A stretch of 64,000 bases of DNA from Actinomadura sp. NBRC 104425 (GCF_030269545.1 NZ_BSTN01000032.1:1-64000); one strand, 5' to 3'. Counted from the first letter of the stretch, positions 18,687-29,052 are shown. Numbers and translations are program-made. Notes: generated from the letters alone by a model not told the origin.

Positions 18687-19874
18687 TCAGTCCTCGGCGC
18701 GGAGCCGGCCCAGGATCTCCTCCGTCTGCTCGCCGGAACGGGGCGGGCGCGGGGCGCTGGACCGGGCAATGCGGTCGAAGCGGATCGGCGAGTCGACCGA
18801 CTCGGCGTCCAGCTCTTCGATGCGGATCCAGGCGCCGACGGCGCGGGCCTGAGGATCGTCCACGACCTCTGCGGGCGTCTGCACGGGCGCCCAGAACACA
18901 TCGTGCTCGGTGAAGATCTCGTCCCACTCCGCGAGCGTCTTGGCGGCGAACGCCTCGTCGAGGATGGGGATGAACTCGGCCCGGTTCTTCGCTATGGCGC
19001 GGGCGCTGTTGAACCGCTCGTCCTCCATCAGTTCCGGCCGGCCGATCGCGGCGAGCACCTTGGGCAGCTGGCGGCCCGCCTGCACGCCCACCAGGTAGAA
19101 CCACCGGTCGTCCTTCGTGCGGTAGGAGTTGTACATCGGCATCGAGCTCTTGTCGCGCGGCTTGGGGGGCTTGGGGTGGCCGCCCATCGCCTGGACGCCG
19201 AGCTCGCCCGCCAGCGCCCACATGCCGGTGCGCATGAGCGACGCCTCCACCAGCCGGCCCTTACCCGTGTGCTCGCGCTCCAGGAGCGCGGCGAGGGTCC
19301 CCGCGACGGCGGTCATGGCGCTGAACGTGTCGCCGAGGCCCTGCAGCAGCGCCGCCGGCGGCGTGCCCTGGGTGGTGATCTCGTGCGCGATGCCGGTGCG
19401 GCCGAAGAAGGATGCGAGGTCGTAGCCCGCCTTGTCCTGGTCCGGGCCGCCCCAGCCGTATGCCGTCAAAGAGCAGTAGACGAGGCGGGGGTGCCGCTCG
19501 GCGACCTCCTCCGGCGACAGGCCGAGCCGGGACAGCGCGCCGGGGCGCAGGTTGGTCAGGAGCACGTCCGCGTCGTCGAGCAGCGCATGCAGCGTGTCCC
19601 GGCCCTCGTCGGAGCGCACGTCGAGCTCGATCGACTTCTTGCCGCGATTGGCGGAGACGAAGGCGCCGTTGGGCGCGTCGGGATTGGCCCCCATGGAGCC
19701 CCAGATGTGCCGCATGGGCTCGCCGCCCTCGGGCTCCACCTTGATGACCTCGGCACCCCAGTCCTGTAGCACCCCGCCTGCGGCCGGGCCGGCCATCCAG
19801 TGGGCGAGTTCGATGACCCGTATGCCGGACAGGGGCTGCGGGGGCGTGGCGCCGTGGGCGGCGGAATCGGGCAT
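18687..19874 (-). CDS. Family III (CaiB/BaiF) acyl-CoA transferase
   Basis: A 395-residue protein. GIRVIELAHWMAGPAAGGVL and GAEVIKVEPEGGEPMR form the N-terminal CoA-binding part. LLQGLGDTFSAM carries the Asp that forms the acyl-enzyme anhydride in this family, and GKGRLVEASLMRTGMWAL follows. It would move CoA between an acyl-CoA and a free acid. ATG 19874 has TAGGAG upstream. Divergent from the crotonase at 19980, with a perfect palindrome in the shared promoter region. Confidence 0.85.
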   Translation of the reverse strand: MPDSAAHGATPPQPLSGIRVIELAHWMAGPAAGGVLQDWGAEVIKVEPEGGEPMRHIWGSMGANPDAPNGAFVSANRGKKSIELDVRSDEGRDTLHALLDDADVLLTNLRPGALSRLGLSPEEVAERHPRLVYCSLTAYGWGGPDQDKAGYDLASFFGRTGIAHEITTQGTPPAALLQGLGDTFSAMTAVAGTLAALLEREHTGKGRLVEASLMRTGMWALAGELGVQAMGGHPKPPKPRDKSSMPMYNSYRTKDDRWFYLVGVQAGRQLPKVLAAIGRPELMEDERFNSARAIAKNRAEFIPILDEAFAAKTLAEWDEIFTEHDVFWAPVQTPAEVVDDPQARAVGAWIRIEELDAESVDSPIRFDRIARSSAPRPPRSGEQTEEILGRLRAED

Positions 19875-19922
19875 CTCGGACTCCTAAGGTGAGGACGGCA
19901 GCTCATGAGAGTTTACGCGTTA

Positions 19923-19937
19923 GGGTATTTAATACCC
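19923..19937. promoter_or_regulatory. 15-bp perfect palindrome between divergent CoA-transferase and crotonase
   Basis: GGGTATTTAATACCC is a perfect dyad around one central base. On the minus strand it lies between TTGGGT and TAAACT (spacing 18), which could be the -35 and -10 of the CoA-transferase. A repressor bound here could control both directions. Related GGTACTTAG strings occur at 12261 and 29059. Confidence 0.5.
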
Positions 19938-19979
19938 AATAGTGTAGTGTTTTGTCATCGATCGCGCTCCGGAGGGCCC

Positions 19980-20834
19980 ATGACCGACCCCGTGCTGCTG
20001 CAACGCGACGGCGCTGTCGCCAGGCTGGTGCTCAACCGGCCGGACAAGCACAACGCCCTGCGGTTCGACGACCTCGATCTCCTCGTCCGACTGCTGCACG
20101 AGGCCGAGCGGGACGACGACGTCCGTGTCATCGTCCTCAAGGGCGAGGGCCGCAGCTTCTGCGCCGGCCACGACTACGACGACGCGGTCAGCTCCTACGG
20201 CCTGGAGCCCGGCCCCGACGGCGCCCCGCCACGGCGTCCCAGCCAGCGCAGCCGACTCCTGCGCGACCGCCGGCTCGGGGAGGGCTACCAGGCCTTCCAC
20301 TACTCGCTCAAGCCGGTCATCGCCCAGGTGCACGGCGTCTGCATGGGCGTCGGCCTCTACCTCGTCGAGCTGGTCGACCTCGCGATCTGCGCGGACACGA
20401 CCCGCTTCAGCCACGGCGAGCAGCGACTCGGGCTCGCCGGCAACACCTGGCACCTCAACACCCAGATCCTCAAGTACGGCCCCAAGCGCGCCCGGGAGCT
20501 GCTTCTGCTCGGCGACGAGTTCAACGGCCCGCAGGCCGAGGCCTGGGGCTTGGTGAACCGCTCGGTCCGCGAGGATGAGGTCGAGGCGACGACCGAGGAG
20601 TGGGCGGCCAGGATCGCCCAGCATCCGCGCGACGCGCTGGTGACCGGGAAGGCGATGTGGCAGATGGCGCTCGACAGCCTGGGCGGCTCCCAGCAGTTCG
20701 CCCGGGGCTATGTCGGCCATACCCTCGGCACGAACCTGCGCTTTGAGGACGACGAGTTCAACTTCCTCAAGCAGCGGCGGCGGCAGGGCACCCGGTCGGC
20801 GTTCCGGAGCCGGGACGACCACTACTCGGGCTGA
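19980..20834 (+). CDS. Enoyl-CoA hydratase/isomerase family protein with extended loop
   Basis: A 284-residue crotonase. VRVIVLKGEGRSFCAGHDYDDA is the first oxyanion-hole segment and KPVIAQVHGVCMGVGLYLVEL the second. About 45 residues between them, rich in charge and Pro, exceed the usual spacing. In HGEQRLGLAGNTWHL the hydratase acid position is not a clear Glu, so it may be an isomerase or hydrolase-like member. ATG 19980 has GGAGG six bases upstream. Divergent from the CaiB-type gene. Confidence 0.8.
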   Translation: MTDPVLLQRDGAVARLVLNRPDKHNALRFDDLDLLVRLLHEAERDDDVRVIVLKGEGRSFCAGHDYDDAVSSYGLEPGPDGAPPRRPSQRSRLLRDRRLGEGYQAFHYSLKPVIAQVHGVCMGVGLYLVELVDLAICADTTRFSHGEQRLGLAGNTWHLNTQILKYGPKRARELLLLGDEFNGPQAEAWGLVNRSVREDEVEATTEEWAARIAQHPRDALVTGKAMWQMALDSLGGSQQFARGYVGHTLGTNLRFEDDEFNFLKQRRRQGTRSAFRSRDDHYSG

Positions 20835-21715
20835 CCCGCCCCGCAGCGGCCGCGCCCAGGATGGCGGCCGAGTCCCAGTGCCGGACGCGCACCAGCTCCC
20901 GTGACGCGGCCGGCGCCGCGCGACGACGTCCTCGAGGGCGAATACCGCGGTCGTGACCGGCCCGCAGGTGCTCGTCGACGACGGTTTCCCGGTCGAGGCG
21001 TAGCCCGCGGCCTTCGAGCCATCCGGTCGCGGGAGGCACGCCGACACCCGTGACGACCACGTCGGCGGGGACGAACGTCCCGTCGGCCGGGCGGACCCCA
21101 CCGTCCTCGACCTCGCGCGCGGCGGTGCCCAGCCTGGGGTCGATCCCCGTCCACCCGGGCGGCAAGCGCGTGCCGACCTCGGTGCCGAGCGCCGCGGCCG
21201 GCGGCGATCCGACCACCTCGGCGCAGGTGACCCGGCGGCCGAGGGCGAGCGCGGCGCAGGCGACCTCGGCTCCGATCCGGCTCGCGCCGATGACCACGAC
21301 CCGCGCATTGTCGATAAGCCGCTCGCGCAGCGCCAGTGCGTGTCGATCGTGCGGAGGGTGAGCCGCTCGCCGGTGCCGGGGAGCGTGACGGGGAGCGCTC
21401 CGGTGCGATCACCAGCCGGTCGAACGGCGCCTCGCCCTCCGAGGTCCGCACCGCGCCGCCGTCCAGGTCGAGGGCCTCCGCCGTGACGCCCAGCATGGTC
21501 CGAACGCCCGGCGCCTTGGGGGCGAACGGCAGTGCGGTGGTCTCGCGCCGGCCAAGGAGGACCGCCTTGGACAGGGCGGGCCGGTCGTGTGGGAGGTGCG
21601 GCTCGGCACCGGCCAGCGTGATCGGACCGCCGTGGCCCCGCCGCCGAAGCCGCTGGACCGTCCGTGCTGCGGCCAGGCCGCCGACGACGACCACGCGTTC
21701 CGTGTTCTCCGGCAA
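20835..21715 (-). pseudogene. Rhodocoxin-type FAD ferredoxin reductase, multiply frameshifted and truncated
   Basis: Beginning at ATG 21715, the frame reads VVVVGGLAAARTVQRLRRRGH (FAD motif) and HDRPALSKAVLLGR. It then shifts, resuming as LPGTGERLTLRTID and VIGASRIGAEVACAALALGRRVT (NAD motif). A further shift leads to VFALEDVVA and HWDSAAILGAAAAG. At least three frame changes are needed, and the C-terminal domain is missing where the sequence meets the crotonase stop. Intact relatives are about 400 residues and pass electrons from NAD(P)H to a P450 ferredoxin. Confidence 0.8.
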
Positions 21716-21761
21716 GCCGACTCAAAGCTCTACACAGATCGCGATGTAGTTTCAAAGAATG

Positions 21762-21849
21762 TATAATGAGTGCCGGTCCGGCCCGCGCGGGGAGCCCCGT
21801 CCGGGAAGACTTGCTACGTTTACCTTTCGCAACGCAATGAAAACGTTGC
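21762..21849 (+). promoter_or_regulatory. Candidate promoter and dyad upstream of ferredoxin reductase
   Basis: A consensus TATAAT lies at 21762-21767, 165 bp before the gene. Downstream, GCAACG (21829-21834) and CGTTGC (21844-21849) form an inverted repeat with a 9-bp centre. No good -35 was found for the TATAAT. Confidence 0.35.
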
Positions 21850-21931
21850 AGTTTGCCTTGTGTGCGTACGCGGGCCTCGTCAGGGACCAGACGGCCGAGG
21901 CGGCGCCAACCCCTGCCGAAGGAGCGCGCGA

Positions 21932-22948
21932 ATGAGTGCCCTTGAAGTCGACGTACTGATCGTCGGAGCCGGACCTGTCGGTCTCTTCGGCGCCTACTAC
22001 GCCGGGGTGCGCGGCCTGCGGACCGCGGTCGTCGACTCGCTGAGCCAGGTCGGCGGCCAGGTCAGCGCGATGTACCCGGAAAAGCAGATCTTCGACATCG
22101 CCGGCTTCCCCGCCGTCACCGGCCGCCGGCTCATCGCCAACCTGGTGGAGCAGGCCGCGCAGTACGACCCCGTGTACCTGCTCGGCCAGGAGGCCCAGCG
22201 GCTCGACCGCGTCCCCCGCGAGGGCCGGCCCGACCTGCTCGTGGTCAAGACCGGTGCAGGAACCGAGATCGCGGCCGGTGCGGTCGTCGTGACCGGTGGC
22301 ATCGGCACGTTCACGCCGCGCCCGCTGCCGGCCGGTGAGGAGTTCCTCGGCAACGGACTGGACTACTTCGTGCCGGACAGCGCGGACTACGCCGGCAAGA
22401 ACGTCGTGGTCGTGGGCGGCGGCGACAGCGCGGTGGACTGGGCGCTCATGCTTCAGCCCATCGCCAGGAGCGTAACCCTCGTGCACCGCCGCGCCGCCTT
22501 CCGGGCGCACCACGGCTCGGTCGAGCGGCTCAAGGCCTCGCCCGTCGAGATCATCACCAACGCGCAGATCACCAAGACCAGCGGCGACGGCAGGCTGGAG
22601 CAGATCGAGATCAGCGTGGCCGGTGAGGAAGGCAGGCGCAGCCTGCCGTGCGACAGGCTCGTCGCGGCGCTGGGCTTCACCGCCAACCTCGGGCCGCTGC
22701 GCGAGTGGGGCCTCGAGCTGCACGACAACCGCCACCTGGTGGTCGACTCCGCGATGCGCACCAACGTGCCCGGCATCTTCGCGGCCGGCGACATCGTCGA
22801 CTACGACGGCAAGGTCCGGCTGATCGCGGTCGGTTTCGGCGAGGTGGCGACCGCCGTCAACAACGCCGCCGTGCACATCGATCCCGACGCCCAGCTGTTC
22901 CCGGGGCACTCGACCGACAACCCGGCGTCGGCGTCGCTCCCGGTCTGA
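21932..22948 (+). CDS. Ferredoxin-NADP+ reductase, thioredoxin-reductase-like type
   Basis: A 338-residue two-dinucleotide-domain flavoprotein. LIVGAGPVGLFGAYYAGVRG binds FAD and VVVVGGGDSAVDWALML binds NADP. IFAAGDIVDYDGKVRLIAVG closes the FAD site. The thioredoxin-reductase CxxC is absent, and SQVGGQVSAMYPEKQIFDIAG is the hallmark of the TrxR-like FNR family. It reduces ferredoxins with NADPH. ATG 21932 has AGGAG seven bases upstream. It is followed 40 bp later by a 7Fe ferredoxin and may supply electrons in place of the broken reductase upstream. Confidence 0.9.
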   Translation: MSALEVDVLIVGAGPVGLFGAYYAGVRGLRTAVVDSLSQVGGQVSAMYPEKQIFDIAGFPAVTGRRLIANLVEQAAQYDPVYLLGQEAQRLDRVPREGRPDLLVVKTGAGTEIAAGAVVVTGGIGTFTPRPLPAGEEFLGNGLDYFVPDSADYAGKNVVVVGGGDSAVDWALMLQPIARSVTLVHRRAAFRAHHGSVERLKASPVEIITNAQITKTSGDGRLEQIEISVAGEEGRRSLPCDRLVAALGFTANLGPLREWGLELHDNRHLVVDSAMRTNVPGIFAAGDIVDYDGKVRLIAVGFGEVATAVNNAAVHIDPDAQLFPGHSTDNPASASLPV

Positions 22949-22988
22949 GCGGCCCGGCCGTCACGTCTTTCGCAATCAGGAGATCCAC

Positions 22989-23318
<330 letters not shown>

Positions 23319-23328
23319 GGGCTCGAAC

Positions 23329-23446
23329 ATGCTCGACGGCACTCCGCTCATCGACGTGCACGTCCACGTCCGTTGTCGGGCAGGCTGAAACCGCCCTGGC
23401 TGCAGTGGGCCCGCCACTTCGGCGCGGACGGCGTCATTGGGCGATG
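23329..23446 (+). pseudogene. N-terminal remnant of an amidohydrolase
   Basis: ATG 23329 opens LDGTPLIDVHVHV, the metal-binding N-terminus of an amidohydrolase. After a one-base shift it continues LSGRLKPPWLQWARHFGADG to a TGA at about 23446. Everything downstream is missing, replaced by the convergent thioesterase remnant. Confidence 0.6.
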
Positions 23447-24117
23447 AAAGGTCAGCGTCATGTCGAGCAGGCGAAGAGGACGATCCGCGGTGGCGGGCAG
23501 CACGGCGGCGTCGAGCGCCGCCCCGGTGAGCACGGCTTGGATCCCGCCGTGCACGCGGCTTCGCGCGTTGGCCAGACGCGTGTCGGGAAGGAACGTGAGC
23601 AGCGCCTCTTCGGCCGCCTGCTTCAGGCTCGACGGTCCGACCGGCGGCCGCGGCGCTCCGGCGTTCCCGGCTCTCACGGCGGGCACGCTCGGGTCACCCG
23701 GTACCACGGCGAAACGACCGGTGGCGATTGCGACCACCGTGCCGTCGCCGTCCTGACCTCGCCGGTGCTCACCGCGAGCTGCTTCCCGACGCTGCGTGCC
23801 TCGGCGCGTGCCGTCAGCACGTCGCCGCGGTGAGGCCGGTCCTCGAGGGCGGCGATTCGGAGGCTCGCCGTGCGGCACCCCATGCCTGGCGGGAGGCGCA
23901 GCAGTGCCGCGCGCCCGCACAGGTGGTCGATCAGCACGCCCGGCTGCCCAAGGGCGAAGGCGGACGCCGCCCCCGCCCCTCACCCTCGACCCAGGTTTCC
24001 CCCCGCATCGGACATACGGACCGCCGTCAGCATCTCCTCGGCAGGGGAGCGCAGGTCCGGGTCCAGGTACCGGCTTACGGTGAGCGCACCGCCCCAGTGC
24101 GGGGAGGGGAACGTCAT
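23440..24117 (-). pseudogene. Acyl-CoA thioesterase (hotdog) gene with multiple frameshifts
   Basis: ATG 24117 begins TFPSPHWGGALTVSRYLD. The sequence then moves between frames through LIDHLCGRAALLRLPPG, GDGTVVAIATGRFAVVPGD and VHGGIQAVLTGAALDAA to a TFHRPMT-like end. At least two frame changes are required. The blocks match PaaI-type thioesterases. The start overlaps the racemase stop (ATGA), so it was once translated with that gene. Confidence 0.65.
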
Positions 24118-25331
24118 GTCCATGACGTCGCCCGAGCCTGGTCGGCGGCGGATTCGACTCCCCAGTCCGCCAAGACCTCATGAGCATGCTCGCCCGGGAC
24201 GCAGGGGGGAGAAGCGATGGAGTCCGGAGTGCGGGAGAAACGAGGGGCCGGGGCGGGCTGCCGCACGCCGCCGAGGTCGACGAACGTTCCGCGTGCCATG
24301 AGGTGCTCGTCCTCGAGCGCCTCCTCAAGCGAGAGCACCGGCTCCACACAGGCATCCGAGCCTGCGAAGACGGCGGTCCACTCATCGCGGGTACGCGTGC
24401 GGAAGCGGGCCGCGATCTGCTCGCGCAGAGCAGGCCACGCGGCCTGATCCCCCCTCGACGGCAACTCGTCACCCGGCGCGAGGAGGTTGATGAATTCGTC
24501 GTAGAACTTCGGCTCGAGCGGTCCCACGGCCATGTGCTTGTTATCGGATGTCTCGTACAGGGCGTAGAAGGGAGTCCCGCCGTCCATGAGGTTGGACTGC
24601 CGCTCGTCCCGCCAGTGGCCCGCGGCGAGCATGCCATAGACCAACGTGCCGAGGTGGGCGGCGCCGTCGACGATGGCGGCGTCGACGACCTGCCCTGTGC
24701 CACTTCGCTGTGCCGTGTGCAGCGCCGCCAGGACGCCGACGACGAGATACAGGGCGCCGCCGCCGAAGTCGCCGACCAGAGCCAGCGGTATCTGAGGCGT
24801 GCTCTTGTCGCCGATGGCGTGCAGAAGGCCGGTGCCGGCGATGTACCCGACGTCATGTCCGGCCGTCTTCGCCTTGGGGCCGGTCTGCCCCCAGCCGGTC
24901 ATACGGCCGTACACGATGCGGGGGTTGACCGCCAGCACGTCGTCGGGACCCACTCCCAGACGCTCGGCTACCCCGGGCCGTGACGCCTCTATGACCACGT
25001 CCGCCTTGGCGGCGAGCCTCAAGAACAGGGCCGTGTCGGCGGGGTTCTTGAGGTCGAGGCAGATGGACCGCTTGCCTCGGTGCAGGATCTGCGAACCGTC
25101 GGACGGGACCCGTCCGCGGTCTGCCGGCCGGTCGACCCGGACCACATCGGCACCGAGATCCGCCAGGAGCATCCCGGCGAACGGTGCCGGCCCTATGCCG
25201 CCGAGTTCGATGACGCGGACACCGTCGAGCGGCCCGCGCTGGGCGGAACCTGCCGGTGCCGGCCCGCCCGCGGCGTCCGGGTCATGACCGGCGTCCGGAC
25301 CGGCGGGGTCGGGGGGAACGGGGTCTGTCAC
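24114..25331 (-). CDS. Alpha-methylacyl-CoA racemase-type family III CoA enzyme
   Basis: A 405-residue protein of the AMACR branch. GVRVIELGGIGPAPFAGMLL and GADVVRVDRP form the CoA site. The three catalytic residues known for mycobacterial MCR are matched: His in AGHDVGYIAGTG, Asp in LVGDFGGGALYLV and Glu in VGPLEPKFY. AMACR epimerises 2-methylacyl-CoAs so that branched chains can enter beta-oxidation. This points to a methyl-branched or isoprenoid substrate. The start is GTG 25331 with GGAGG eight bases upstream. Confidence 0.88.
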   Translation of the reverse strand: MTDPVPPDPAGPDAGHDPDAAGGPAPAGSAQRGPLDGVRVIELGGIGPAPFAGMLLADLGADVVRVDRPADRGRVPSDGSQILHRGKRSICLDLKNPADTALFLRLAAKADVVIEASRPGVAERLGVGPDDVLAVNPRIVYGRMTGWGQTGPKAKTAGHDVGYIAGTGLLHAIGDKSTPQIPLALVGDFGGGALYLVVGVLAALHTAQRSGTGQVVDAAIVDGAAHLGTLVYGMLAAGHWRDERQSNLMDGGTPFYALYETSDNKHMAVGPLEPKFYDEFINLLAPGDELPSRGDQAAWPALREQIAARFRTRTRDEWTAVFAGSDACVEPVLSLEEALEDEHLMARGTFVDLGGVRQPAPAPRFSRTPDSIASPPCVPGEHAHEVLADWGVESAADQARATSWT

Positions 25332-25544
25332 GGCGATCGCCTCCGTTACTCGGTTGGTCGGTCGTTGATATCGACGAGGTCGCCTGCACCTCGTTCGAGG
25401 CACATGGTCGCGACGTTGCGCCGCACCACCTCCGGTTCTCGCGCCTGGCCGCCGGCCCATACGTCCGGGCGTCGTCAGCGGCGACGCTCCAGGAACGCGG
25501 GCATGCGCTCGTGCTTGTCCTCGATCTCGGTCCGGGTACTGCCG

Positions 25545-26017
25545 CTCCTCTTCCCGCTTCTTTGGGGGCTTCGCCTGTACCTGGTGACCACCGCCGAGGG
25601 CATGCCCGTCACCTGGTGCCCGGCCAACCCGAGCCGGGCGAGCGGGAGGTGATGGCCGCACTGCTGGAACGCGACCGCCATCTCATCCGGGCCGGGCAGG
25701 TGATCATGGCCGACAAGGGCTTTGCGGGCAGGACCTTCGAGGCGTTCGTGACCGGGCGGCTCAGGGCGCACCTGGTGCGGCCCGACCGCGAGGACGAACC
25801 TGTCCGCCACGGGCGCCCGGCCCGGTGCCGCCAGTGGATCGAGGCGATCATCGACCCTGTCAAAGGGCAGCTCATCCTGGAACGGCACGGCGGCCGCACC
25901 GAGCCAGGAGTGTTCGCCCGCACCGGCCGGCGTCTTCTCGCCCCGGCGGCGGCGATCTGGCACAACCGGGAGACCAGAGCCCCGATCAAACGCTCGCTGA
26001 TCGCCTACGACCACTGA
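25545..26017 (+). pseudogene. Transposase remnant (IS982-like), frameshifted
   Basis: FPLLWGLRLYLVTTAEGMPV in one frame and then, from about 25640, GEREVMAALLERDRHLI, IMADKGFAGRTFEAFV and KGQLILERHGGRTEPGVFAR to KRSLIAYDH in another. These are the middle and end of an IS982/IS4-like DDE transposase. The N-terminal third is missing and one frameshift separates the parts. A minus-strand tail reading KHERMPAFLERRR at 25475-25530 looks like the end of a crotonase the element once interrupted. Confidence 0.65.
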
Positions 26018-26068
26018 ACACATCGGACTCGCTCATCCAGCCGGGTGCCGTCTCCAAGATCGTTGTTC

Positions 26069-26933
26069 TCAGGGAGCGTGCGAGGTCACGGTGGCGAACG
26101 TGCACACCTTGCCCTGACCGTTGCGGCTGACCACCTGTGCCACCGCCAGGCTGCGGCCTCGGTGGACGGTCGTCGCCTCGAAGACGACCTCGCCCTCAAG
26201 AGGGCCGGGGCGCAGGTACGAGATGTGCACGGCACCGGTTCTCAGGGGCCGTTCCGCGGACTGGACGGCGTGGTGGCCGGCGATCTCGGTGGCGCACAGC
26301 ATGATGCCGCCGTGAAGGGTGCGGTTCGGGTTGGAGACCGCGGGGCTCACTGGAATGGCCAGCCGCGCTCCGCTGTCATGCCGGGTGAGTGTCCCCCCGA
26401 GTTGCTCTAACGTGGTGGCGGGTCGGAAATCGGCTGCGGTCGCCGGGGCGGCGTCCCGCGCAGGTTCCCCCGCGGTGCCCTCTGCGGTGCTCGCCGCCGA
26501 CAGTACTGCGGAGGGCGTTCCGGGGATGTAGCGCAGCCGCTGGCTGGCGATCGCGATGGTACGCCCGGCCGCGTCGAAGAGCCGCCCCTGCGCGAGGCCG
26601 CCTGAGGGGCTGAGGTCGATGGCCCGGCTCTCGGCGTAGATCGGTGAGCCGTCGATCGGCATGTGGCCGCTGAACTCGACATGGATCTCGAGGCTGGTGG
26701 GCCAGTGGTCCTCGGGCCGCGCTCTGACGACGGCATACCCCAGCATGTCGTCGACCAGGACGCCGAGCGATCCGAGGCACGGTCGGCCGTCCGGACCCTC
26801 CGTCCACGGCCCGGTCCGCATCATCGCGTGGATGACGTCGCCCTCGGCCGTGACCGGGCCCCACCCGGAAGGCCTTCTCCGGGCCGCAGACGACAAACGG
26901 CAGTTCCGGCGCGGCTCCCGTTGCCGCTGTCAT
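26069..26933 (-). pseudogene. Double-hotdog PaaI-family thioesterase with a 5' frameshift
   Basis: The main frame gives two hotdog halves: CLGSLGVLVDDMLGYAVV to LRYIPG, then TLHGGIMLCATEIAGHHAV to VHRGRSLAVAQVV. The best start is ATG 26933, with AGGAG seven bases upstream, which reads TAATGAAPELPFVVCGPE. A one-base shift near 26860-26890 is needed to join it to the main frame at GWGPVTAEGDV. If this is a sequencing error, the gene is intact. It would hydrolyse acyl-CoAs from the surrounding pathway. Confidence 0.7.
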
Positions 26934-27305
26934 GCGCAGGCTCCTCGTTCGGTCGTGCGGGCGGTCCGGCGGGGAAGTCGATCTTCCAAGTGAGGTCGCC
27001 AGACTCGCGTCGGGTACGGCGACGGCAACTGCAGCCGGCCGACGGCATCGGACGGGGGCGGTGTTCGGTTCGTGCGCGTCCCGCCGGAAACGGCCGTCCC
27101 GCCCTCGGCGCCCGGTGCCGGCGACTGCCCGGGCTGTCGTGCTCCGTCATTGCGACAGGTTTCCATATTTGACACTCTTCCGCAATGAAGCGATGAGGAT
27201 GTATAACATCTTCACCTTCGCTTCAGCGCGGTGGCGCCGTGCCGCGCGTGGTTGCAGCCGTCGTCGACGGCCCGTTCGCGCTACCCGGTCTCGCGGGAGA
27301 AATAG
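26934..27305. promoter_or_regulatory. Control region upstream of the acyl-CoA ligase
   Basis: A 372-bp gap without genes. A consensus TTGACA lies at 27169-27174. TATAAC at 27202-27207 sits in the dyad GATGTATAACATC (27199-27211), but the 27-bp spacing between the two hexamers is not standard. One or both may belong to the ligase promoter. Confidence 0.35.
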
Positions 27306-28961
27306 ATGACCACAGCTCGAAGCCCGCTCACCGAATCGTATTGGCCTGGGGAACAGGGGGAGGACATCTGGGACGTCACCATCGGAGACCTCCTCAGAAA
27401 CGCTGCGACGACGGTGCCCGACCGTCTGGCGTTGGTGGACGCCGTCGAGGATCCCTCGGCCCGGCGGACCTGGACCTATGCCGAGCTCCTCGCCGACGCC
27501 GAACGTGCCGCACGGGCACTGCTCGCCCGGTTCTCGCCCGGTGACCGGGTGGCCATCTGGGCTCCTAACAGTGCCGACTGGATCATCCTGCAGCAGGGGA
27601 TCAGTCTGGCCGGGCTGATCATCGTGGCGCTCAACCCCGCCTACCGCTCGTTCGAGATGGAGTACGCGCTGAAGCAGTCGGGTGCGGCGGGTCTCGTCCA
27701 CGCCGACTCCTACCGCGGTTTCGACATGAGGGCGGTGATCGATGAGATCCGGCCCAACCTCCCCGAGCTCAGAGAGGTCATCTCGTTCTCTGACTTCGCC
27801 GCCTTCCTCGACAGCGGATCCCCGGAGACCGAGTTGCCGCGGGTCACGCCGACGGACCCGATCCAGATCCAGTACACGTCCGGGACGACGGGCTTCCCCA
27901 AGGGTGCGCTGCTGCACCACAAGGGCTTGGTGAACGAGGCCAGGTTCGTCGCGGAGCGGGCCGGCATGCCGGACGGCGGCGTGAACATCAACGCCATGCC
28001 GATGTACCACATCGGCGGTGGGGCGGTGACCTCGTTCGGGACGCTCGCCAAGCGCGGCACCTTCGTGATCCTTCCCGGCTTCGACGCAGGGCTCATGCTG
28101 GAGCTCTTCGAGACCTACCGCGGCACGCACACCCTGGTGGTGCCGACGATGCTCATCGCCCTGCTCGAGCACCCCGATCGTGCGAGCCGCGACCTGTCGA
28201 GCATCCAGACCATCATGACCGGCGCGAGCGCCGTCCCGGCCACGCTGGTGCGGCGCACCGTCGAGGTCCTCGGGTGCCGGACCAGCATCCTGTTCGGCCA
28301 GACGGAGATGCACGGCGTGATCAGCCAGACCCTGCTGACCGACACCCCGGAGGACCAGTCGGAGACGGTTGGCCGACCGCTGCCGCACCTGGAGGTCAAG
28401 ATCGCTGACACCGTCACCGGGGAGGTGCTGCCCCTCGGACGGGACGGCGAGATCTGCTGCCGCGGCTACCAGAACATGCTCGAGTACTACAAGATGCCCG
28501 AGGCCACCAGCGCCACCATCGACGCGGAGGGCTGGCTGCACATGGGCGACCTCGGAAACATGGACGAGCGCGGTTTCATCAGGGTGGTCGGGCGGCTCAA
28601 AGACATGATCATCCGGGGTGGCCTCAATATCTACCCCCGCGAGATCGAGGAGTTCCTGCAGACCCACCCGGCGGTGGGAGAGGTCGCGGTCGTGGGCGTG
28701 CCGGACGAGAAGTGGGGCGAGCAGATCGCCGCCGTCGTGCGCCTCGCCCCCGGCGCCGAGCGTCCCACCGCTGAGGAGATGCGGGCCTTCTGCAGGGCGC
28801 ACATGTCGGCGCACAAGACCCCGACCTACTGGAGTTTCATCGATGCACTGCCCATGACACCGACGGGCAAGGTGCAAAAGTTCGTCCTCCGCGACCAGTT
28901 GACCGCCGGGGAGATCCCCATGGAGAAGGTGCCCGGCCGCGCCGACGCGCCCCGGTCGTGA
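27306..28961 (+). CDS. FadD-type fatty-acyl-CoA ligase
   Basis: A 551-residue adenylate-forming enzyme. QYTSGTTGFPKGALLHHKG is the ATP P-loop. LFGQTEMHGVISQ, GWLHMGDLGNMDERGFI and VGRLKDMIIRGGLNIYPREIE are the linker motifs, and MTPTGKVQKF holds the catalytic Lys. It makes acyl-CoA from the free acid. It differs from the ligase at 16956 and may act on an earlier or later acid. The ATG at 27306 follows GGGAG. A short gap separates it from the P450. Confidence 0.9.
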   Translation: MTTARSPLTESYWPGEQGEDIWDVTIGDLLRNAATTVPDRLALVDAVEDPSARRTWTYAELLADAERAARALLARFSPGDRVAIWAPNSADWIILQQGISLAGLIIVALNPAYRSFEMEYALKQSGAAGLVHADSYRGFDMRAVIDEIRPNLPELREVISFSDFAAFLDSGSPETELPRVTPTDPIQIQYTSGTTGFPKGALLHHKGLVNEARFVAERAGMPDGGVNINAMPMYHIGGGAVTSFGTLAKRGTFVILPGFDAGLMLELFETYRGTHTLVVPTMLIALLEHPDRASRDLSSIQTIMTGASAVPATLVRRTVEVLGCRTSILFGQTEMHGVISQTLLTDTPEDQSETVGRPLPHLEVKIADTVTGEVLPLGRDGEICCRGYQNMLEYYKMPEATSATIDAEGWLHMGDLGNMDERGFIRVVGRLKDMIIRGGLNIYPREIEEFLQTHPAVGEVAVVGVPDEKWGEQIAAVVRLAPGAERPTAEEMRAFCRAHMSAHKTPTYWSFIDALPMTPTGKVQKFVLRDQLTAGEIPMEKVPGRADAPRS

Positions 28962-29052
28962 ACCTCGCGCAGTCCCGGGGCCGGGAGCCGACGCCTGAGC
29001 CGGCTGCCGGCCCCGATCATGCGCGCGGCCGGGTACCGTCTATCTACAGATA

